18,904 nucleotides of DNA from Phycisphaeraceae bacterium. GTDB taxonomy: Bacteria > Planctomycetota > Phycisphaerae > Phycisphaerales > Phycisphaeraceae. The stretch lies in contig JADZET010000247.1 in NCBI GenBank assembly GCA_020850375.1, positions 1 through 18,904 of the forward strand. Reading direction: 5' to 3'. The notes beneath the pieces were generated by a model, which was not told the DNA's origin, ran no database searches, and worked only from the letters and a program-made list of their open reading frames with translations. Positions 14,263 through 18,904 of the stretch are shown piece after piece. A program made the position numbers and the translations under genes. Position 1 is the first letter of the stretch. Every line of letters begins with the position of its first letter.

Positions 14263-16350
14263 ATGCCAGTGAATCTATTGACGGCTGCGGGGATTGGACG
14301 GTTGGGGCTGGGGCGTCGGCGTCGGGGACTTTATCTGTTTGGTCGAGGGATCGGGTTGGCGGCGGCGGTGGGTCTGGCGGCGGGATTGGGGGCGATTGTT
14401 TTTCATTTGATGTGCGTGACGGTGACGCATTACGCGCTGGGCGTGGGGGGAGGTTATGAGCCGGGTGGGCCGGTGAATGAGCGGGAGTTTGGGCAGATCT
14501 TTGAGGGGGTGGCGGCGGAGGAGGGTGTTGAGGCAGGGGTAGGCGCGGCGGGGGCGCGGGGGGTGGATGCGGAGGAGACCCGGGGCTTGCGCCCCGGCTT
14601 GGCGGAAAGCGCGCAGGGGGAGCGGGGAGCGGATGCGTTTGCGACGGCGAGTGGGGAGGATGCGTATGCGGGGGGGGTGCGGTGGTGGCTGCTGCCGGTG
14701 ATCGCGGGGGTGGGGGGATTGGCCAGCGCGGTGGTGGTTTACACGATGGCGCCGAGCGCGGAGGGGCATGGGACGGACAGCGCGATCGAGGCGTATCACC
14801 AGAAGCAGGGGTTCATCCCGGCGATGGTGCCGTTGGCGAAGATGATCAGCTCGGCGATCACTTTGGGGACGGGGGGATCGGGTGGGCGGGAGGGGCCGAT
14901 CTCGCAGATCGGGGCGGGGGTGGGATCTTTCCTGGCGACGCGATTGAGGCTGCCGGACTCGGAGCGGCGGGTTCTGATGGCGGCGGGGATCGGGGCGGGG
15001 ATCGGGGCGATCTTCCATGCGCCGCTGGCGGGGGCGATGTTCGCGACGGAGGTTTTGTACAGCGATCCGGACTTCGAGTCGGAGGTGCTGATCCCGGCGT
15101 TCATCGCGACGACGGTGGCGTATTGCGTGTATGGGTTGGCGTTCGGGTTCATGCCGTTGTTCGAGGTGCACACGATCCGGGCGTTCAACAATCCGTTTTT
15201 GTTGATGCCGTTGACGGTGCTGGCGGTGGTGATGGTGGCGGGGTCGTGGGCGTATGTGCGGGGGTTGTACGCGATCGAGGGGTGGTTCAAGCGGATGAAG
15301 CTGCCGCGGGTGCTGCGTCCGGCGGTGGGTGCGGTGGCGACGGCGGTGGTGGCGGTGGCGGGTTACTGGGCGTTTCGGTGGTTTGAGCCGGGGCGGGCGG
15401 AGTCGTCGCTGAGCGTGCTGGGGATCGGGTATGGTTTTTTGCAGGACATCCTGGTGGGGCAGAGCGGGGCGAGCGTGGGGCTGATCGCGCTGCTGCTGTT
15501 CGTGGGATTAGGCAAGATCGTGACGACGTCGCTGACGATCGGGTCGGGGGGTTCGGCGGGGACGTTCGGGCCTAGCATGGTGATCGGCGGGGCGCTCGGG
15601 GCGGTGGTGGGGTTGGCGTTTCAGTGGTGGCTGCCGGGGCTGATGCCGGACGCGACGCACGTGGTGGCGTTTGCGATCCTGGGGATGGCGAGCTTCTTCG
15701 CGGCGGCGGGGAAGACGCCGCTGAGCGCGCTGATATTGGTTTCGGAGGTGACGGCGAGCTATCAGCTCTTGCTGCCGGCGATGTGGGTCTGTGCGCTGGC
15801 GTACCTGCTGAGTCGGAACTGGACGCTGTATCACAAGCAGGTGGCGAACCGGCTCGAGTCGCCGGCGCATCGGGCGGATTTTGTGATCGACGTGCTGCAG
15901 GGGGTGAAGATTCAAGATGCGCTGCCAAGAGTGGAGTTGAAGTTTGTGACGGTGCCGATGGGCGAGCCGCTCTCGGCGATGACGCATCTGGTGACGGACA
16001 CGCGGCAGACGTGCTTCCCGGTGGTGGACGGGGAGGGGAAGTATTACGGGCTGTTCAGCTTGAGCGACATCCGGGAGTATTTGTATGACGCGGGGGGTTT
16101 AGCGGAGCTGGCGGTGGCGCAGGACCTGGCGGACGTCAAGACCAAGCCGCTAACGCTGCAGACGGACCTGGCGACGGCGGTGGGACAGTTCGTGCAGGGG
16201 TCGTTCGAGGAGCTGCCGGTGGTGGATGAGGCGCGGCCGGGGGAGGTGATCGGGCTGCTGAGAAGGGTGGATGTGATTGCGGCGTATAGCGGGCAGTTGT
16301 TGAAGTTGAAGGGGCCGGGGGGGGGAGAGGGGAAGAAGGCGGGGGGGTAG
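14263..16350 (+). CDS. ClC-family chloride channel / H+-Cl- antiporter with CBS domains
   Basis: This 695-residue membrane protein moves chloride across the inner membrane, probably by H+/Cl- exchange. Signature regions are GHGTDSAIEAYHQKQG (168-183, in place of the GSGIP anion site), GGSGGREGPISQIGAGVG (204-221) with E210 as the gating glutamate, and GSGGSAGTFGPSMVIGGALG later in the core. The C-terminal region from about residue 565 is a CBS pair (FVTVPMGEPLSAMTHLV with GLFSLSDIREYL, and PLTLQTDLATAVGQFV with EVIGLLRRVDVIAAY), a likely cytoplasmic regulatory module that may bind nucleotides. Between the first helix and the core (about 62-138) is a hydrophilic insertion, part of which (T106-L113) is a translated palindromic repeat. 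The ATG lacks a Shine-Dalgarno site. Ion selectivity cannot be assigned beyond the family. Confidence 0.93.
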   Translation: MPVNLLTAAGIGRLGLGRRRRGLYLFGRGIGLAAAVGLAAGLGAIVFHLMCVTVTHYALGVGGGYEPGGPVNEREFGQIFEGVAAEEGVEAGVGAAGARGVDAEETRGLRPGLAESAQGERGADAFATASGEDAYAGGVRWWLLPVIAGVGGLASAVVVYTMAPSAEGHGTDSAIEAYHQKQGFIPAMVPLAKMISSAITLGTGGSGGREGPISQIGAGVGSFLATRLRLPDSERRVLMAAGIGAGIGAIFHAPLAGAMFATEVLYSDPDFESEVLIPAFIATTVAYCVYGLAFGFMPLFEVHTIRAFNNPFLLMPLTVLAVVMVAGSWAYVRGLYAIEGWFKRMKLPRVLRPAVGAVATAVVAVAGYWAFRWFEPGRAESSLSVLGIGYGFLQDILVGQSGASVGLIALLLFVGLGKIVTTSLTIGSGGSAGTFGPSMVIGGALGAVVGLAFQWWLPGLMPDATHVVAFAILGMASFFAAAGKTPLSALILVSEVTASYQLLLPAMWVCALAYLLSRNWTLYHKQVANRLESPAHRADFVIDVLQGVKIQDALPRVELKFVTVPMGEPLSAMTHLVTDTRQTCFPVVDGEGKYYGLFSLSDIREYLYDAGGLAELAVAQDLADVKTKPLTLQTDLATAVGQFVQGSFEELPVVDEARPGEVIGLLRRVDVIAAYSGQLLKLKGPGGGEGKKAGG
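14578..14602 (+). repeat. Palindromic repeat family B, copy 3 (inside a coding region)
   Basis: Identical over 25 bases to 3973-3997 and 7453-7477. It is in frame within the insertion of the ClC protein and is read as TRGLRPGL, the same peptide as in the transporter fusion. Confidence 0.9.
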
Positions 16351-16371
16351 GGGGGCATTCGCTGGTGACAC

Positions 16372-16396
16372 GGGGATGTGGCATGTCCCCCTTTCT
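16372..16396. terminator. Possible weak terminator or palindrome between convergent genes
   Basis: GGGGATG (16372-16378) and TGTCCCC-type bases (to 16390) can form a stem with two G-T pairs, followed on the plus strand by CTTTCT. It lies between the ClC stop at 16350 and the P-loop kinase stop at 16404, a sensible place for a terminator, but the T-run is poor. Confidence 0.4.
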
Positions 16397-16403
16397 CATC
16401 CGA

Positions 16404-17018
16404 CTATTGGCTGACGATGTCGAGGCATTGTTGGGCCAGAGCAGCGGAGTAGGATTCGGCGTCCACGTCGATGCTTGTCAGCCGGTGGCGCCGGACGGAA
16501 TCTTTGAGGCGTTTGGCGCAGGTGAGCGAGCGGCCGGTGAATTTGTCGATGAGGCACTGCTCCTGCGGGGTGCGAAGCGCATATCTGCTCGTTGTCCGGA
16601 TCCTTTGCACCAACAACTCGTCGGGGATCGTCAGCCAGGCGGCGACGACGACGTCTGACAGGCGAGGGGCGGCTAATTCCGGCAGGATGGCGGAGCCTTC
16701 GAGGATGAGGCCTTGTGGGGCGGTCTGTGAGGCGTGAGCGGTGATGATATTCATGACGCTGGGCCAGACCGTGTCTCGGTAATGGCGTTCGACGTCCGCA
16801 ACAAGCGATTCAACGGACAACGACCGGTAGTGGTCGATGACGTGCGGGGGGACGGCGTTGGGTGGCGTGGCCCAGGGGCGGCCTGGGTGGCGGGCCAGCT
16901 TGTCCGTGGAGCGACAGCTCCAGTCGAGTCGTTCGGCCAATAGGCGGGCGAGCGTGGATTTGCCCGCGTGGGAGGGGCCGCCGACGAGGATGATTTTGGT
17001 ATGGTTGGGATCGCCCAT
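16404..17018 (-). CDS. P-loop NTPase, probable small-molecule kinase
   Basis: This 204-residue protein has an N-terminal Walker A motif, GGPSHAGKST (13-22), after a hydrophobic strand (KIILV), typical of AAA-type small kinases such as 2-phosphoglycerate or nucleoside kinases. A mid-protein acidic site LILEGSAILPEL may provide the strand-3 function, and a basic helix region near the C-terminus (RTTSRYALRTP, KRLKDSVRRHRL) could form the lid. The substrate is not evident. The ATG at 17018 is preferred over in-frame codons up to 17090 because the fold starts six residues later and upstream residues look non-coding; no clear Shine-Dalgarno site is seen. It is on the same strand as the VOC gene about 100 bases upstream. 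Family confident, function open. Confidence 0.75.
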   Translation of the reverse strand: MGDPNHTKIILVGGPSHAGKSTLARLLAERLDWSCRSTDKLARHPGRPWATPPNAVPPHVIDHYRSLSVESLVADVERHYRDTVWPSVMNIITAHASQTAPQGLILEGSAILPELAAPRLSDVVVAAWLTIPDELLVQRIRTTSRYALRTPQEQCLIDKFTGRSLTCAKRLKDSVRRHRLTSIDVDAESYSAALAQQCLDIVSQ

Positions 17019-17115
17019 GGGGACTCTGTGGTGCGGGGAGAGTATCTGGGGGAGTGTGGGGTGCGCGGGATAGTCAACGGGACTGGGCACCGCGAACCGA
17101 TGGCGGCAGCGTTGG

Positions 17116-17481
17116 TCATGGGGTCGGCTGGATCATCTCGATCCGGTTGCCGAAGGGGTCGCGGAATTCGAACCGGGCGAAGCCGGGGATGGGAACGGCT
17201 TCGTGAAGCTCGATGCCCTGGTCGGTGAGCGTTCGCCGCCAGTGGTCGAGGTCGGAGACGGCGTAGGCGAGATGAGCCTTGGTGGCCCAGCGGTCGACGC
17301 CGTCCTCGACGCCGACGTGGACGGCCTGGTCGCCGACGGCGAGCCAGAATCCTCCCCGTGCGAGGAGGCTGTCGGGCTTGGGGATCTCGGGTAGGGCGAG
17401 CAGGTCGCAGTAGAAGGAACGGGCCTGGGCTTCGGCGCCGCGGGGGATGGTGATCTGGGCGTGGTGGAGGTGGGTGATCAT
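17116..17481 (-). CDS. VOC-superfamily (glyoxalase/dioxygenase-like) protein
   Basis: At 121 residues this is a single VOC module. It starts ITHLHHAQITIPRG with a candidate metal-ligand histidine in the first beta strand, followed by EAQARSFYCDLLALPEIPKP, the usual helix and loop. The middle strand contains GGFWLAVGDQAVHVGVED, the second half KAHLAYAVSDLDHWRRTL, and the end FARFEFRDPFGNRIEMIQ with the family's DPFGNRIE motif, E being a likely metal ligand. The enzymatic reaction is unknown; relatives include glyoxalase I, fosfomycin-resistance proteins and extradiol dioxygenases, and the short form cannot be told apart by sequence. The ATG at 17481 gives a full-length fold. It lies between the kinase and an O-methyltransferase gene, all on the minus strand. 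Confidence 0.87.
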   Translation of the reverse strand: MITHLHHAQITIPRGAEAQARSFYCDLLALPEIPKPDSLLARGGFWLAVGDQAVHVGVEDGVDRWATKAHLAYAVSDLDHWRRTLTDQGIELHEAVPIPGFARFEFRDPFGNRIEMIQPTP

Positions 17482-17558
17482 GGTGTTGAGGGGTTTGGTA
17501 TGGGTGAGGGGTGTGGCGGGCCGCTGGGGATGAAGAAATGCTCGGCGGCGTGGGTCGG

Positions 17559-18170
17559 CTATCGCGATTTGACGGCCAGGAGCTGGTCCTTGTGCATGGG
17601 GAGGATGGTGACGAGGAAGTCGGGGTCGGCTTCGAGGCGGTGCTTGAAGGGGCGGACGTCGGGGGTCTGCCAGTAGTCGCCGGGGCCGCCGTCGATGAAT
17701 ATCAAGCAGCCGGGGGACATGCGGTCGCGCAGGATGTCGAGGGCGGGGGCGAAGGGGCGGATGCCATAGTCGACGAGGACGAAGTCGATGCCGGTGGGGA
17801 GTGTGCGGGCGAAGTCGAGGCCGTCGGCGGTGGTCAGGGTGACGAAGTCGGATAGGCCGGCGAGGCGGAGGTTTTCGGCGGCGAGGGCGGATTTTTCGGC
17901 GATGGACTCGACGGAGTGGACGTGGCCGGCGGTGATCGAGGCGGCGTGGGCGAGGTGGATGGTGGAGTAGCCGTGGGACGTGCCGAACTCGACGATGGTT
18001 CGGGCGCGTTTTTGGACGATCAGGAAGTGCACAAGCTGGGCGACGGCGGGGGCGAGGGCCTTGAGGCTCATGTCATTGCGGATGCCGGCGTCTCGCTCGC
18101 GGCGGTCACGGGCGCGGAGGTCGTCGAGGAGGGCACGCTGCTGGGGGGTGAAGAGGTCTGGGAGGTTCAT
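17559..18170 (-). CDS. O-methyltransferase-like SAM-dependent methyltransferase
   Basis: The 203-residue cytoplasmic protein has a SAM motif I at VEFGTSHGYSTIHLA (60-74), then HVHSVESIAEKSALAAENLRLAGL carrying the acidic ribose-binding residue (E in SVES), and VLVDYG at about 132-137. The GTSxGYST form and the following SxE resemble O-methyltransferase family 3 (caffeoyl-CoA or YrrM-like enzymes), although the usual metal-binding DADK site reads VDYG here, so metal dependence is uncertain. N-terminal helices about 1-55 fit a substrate cap. GGAGG lies nine bases before the ATG, and TATCCT further upstream (18193-18198, minus strand) may be its -10. Substrate unknown. It is 74 bases downstream of the smc stop. 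Confidence 0.85.
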   Translation of the reverse strand: MNLPDLFTPQQRALLDDLRARDRRERDAGIRNDMSLKALAPAVAQLVHFLIVQKRARTIVEFGTSHGYSTIHLAHAASITAGHVHSVESIAEKSALAAENLRLAGLSDFVTLTTADGLDFARTLPTGIDFVLVDYGIRPFAPALDILRDRMSPGCLIFIDGGPGDYWQTPDVRPFKHRLEADPDFLVTILPMHKDQLLAVKSR

Positions 18171-18244
18171 GGCAGCCGCCTCCGGAGCAGAAAGGATAGC
18201 GGGTCATGGAGATGACGCGATGATTCGCCCCATCGCGTGGTCAA

Positions 18245-18904
18245 TCATGGATTGACGGAAGAAACGGTATCCGGCACTGTTTTTGGGGAGCGGCCCTCGA
18301 GCATGGCGGCGAGGCGTTGGCGCATGGAATTGGCGTCGGGGGCGCTGGTTGTCGCGGGGGCAGGAGCTGCGCTGGTGGTGACGAGTTCGGGGGATTCGGG
18401 GGCTGAGGATTCAGCCGGATTGGGTTCGTTTGTAGGCTCTTCGGCGGGGGCGGCGGCGAGGGCTTCCTTGCTGATTCGGCCGTCGTGGGAGACCTGGTCG
18501 AAGCGGACGGGGACGCGCTTGCTTACGCCGCGCTCCTGCATGGTGACGCCGTAGAGGAGGTCGCAGACCTGCATGGTGCGCTTGTGGTGGGTGATGATGA
18601 TGAAGTGGCTGTGGTCGAGGAAGGTGCGGACGACCTGGGTGAAGCGGTCGACGTTGCTCTCGTCGAGGGCGGCGTCGACTTCGTCGAGGACGGCGAAGGG
18701 GGAAGGTTTGGTCTGGAAGATCGAGAGGAGCAGGGCGACGGCGGTCATGGTTTTTTCGCCGCCGGAGAGGAGGCTGCTGGACTGGGGCTCTTTTCCGGGG
18801 GGCTTGGCGATGATCTCGATGCCGCTCTCTAGGACATCGATCTGGCCGGCCTCGTCGGGCTCGAGGAGGAGGTCGGCCTTGCCGCCGCCGAAGAGCTTGC
18901 GGAA
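18245..18904 (-). CDS. smc: Chromosome segregation protein SMC, C-terminal part (5' end outside window)
   Basis: SMC forms the condensin core that compacts and separates chromosomes. The frame is open to the window edge and 219 residues are visible. They hold the tail ATPase half: [14 protein letters not shown], the ABC signature [14 protein letters not shown] (from about residue 46), Walker [17 protein letters not shown], and the H-loop region [29 protein letters not shown]. After the ATPase fold comes a tail of about 70 residues, rich in Ala, Pro and Glu and probably disordered, ending [16 protein letters not shown] and a short extension; many SMC proteins stop soon after the GVSK block. 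The N-terminal head and coiled coil lie outside the window. The apparent ATG at 18748 is internal, within the signature motif. Confidence 0.96.
   Translation of the reverse strand, partial: FRKLFGGGKADLLLEPDEAGQIDVLESGIEIIAKPPGKEPQSSSLLSGGEKTMTAVALLLSIFQTKPSPFAVLDEVDAALDESNVDRFTQVVRTFLDHSHFIIITHHKRTMQVCDLLYGVTMQERGVSKRVPVRFDQVSHDGRISKEALAAAPAEEPTNEPNPAESSAPESPELVTTSAAPAPATTSAPDANSMRQRLAAMLEGRSPKTVPDTVSSVNP

Overview
The window looks like chromosomal DNA of a high-GC bacterium, most likely a planctomycete of the class Phycisphaerae. That assignment is an inference from three things: a pair of membrane proteins ending in the CxxCGYDLRG...CPxCG zinc ribbon common in that group, a prepilin-type protein with a DGHASFLDGY tail, and several palindromic intergenic repeats. 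No phage, plasmid, transposase, CRISPR array or rRNA operon is visible.

Layout, left to right: (1) 3' part of nuoD (complex I), with no further nuo gene after it; (2) a SAM methyltransferase overlapping by four bases the ATPase gene of an OpuC/EgtU-type ABC importer, followed by one gene fusing that importer's permease and substrate-binding domains; (3) two tandem small membrane proteins with C-terminal zinc ribbons, the first with a GspG-like pseudopilin head, closed by a symmetric bidirectional terminator; (4) a minus-strand block: ThuA-like protein, TlyA-like RNA methyltransferase, tRNA-Ile(GAU), guaB (IMP dehydrogenase) and a prepilin-like protein; (5) an AT-rich intergenic region, then a plus-strand block: an unrecognised multi-pass membrane protein, an araB-type ribulokinase and a ClC chloride channel/antiporter with CBS domains; (6) a minus-strand block: P-loop kinase, VOC/glyoxalase protein, O-methyltransferase and the 3' end of smc.

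The genes are mostly unrelated housekeeping and accessory functions. The only clear functional unit is the ABC importer. The structure lying over the genes is more striking. At least four families of short imperfect palindromes recur in the window. One of them (core CCGGGGC-TTGC-GCCCCGG) is intergenic once and twice lies inside unrelated transporter genes, read in the same frame as the peptide TRGLRPGL. A different palindrome supplies the stop codon of the TlyA-like gene. A 30-bp inverted repeat with a 47-bp loop sits between the ThuA-like and TlyA-like genes.

The plus strand is G-rich whichever strand is coding, so plus-strand genes end codons in G (GTG, GCG, GGG) and minus-strand genes end them in C (GTC, GCC, GGC). 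This suggests the window lies within a single replichore. Several genes have no Shine-Dalgarno site but a -10-like box 6-9 bases before the start codon, which suggests leaderless or nearly leaderless mRNAs.
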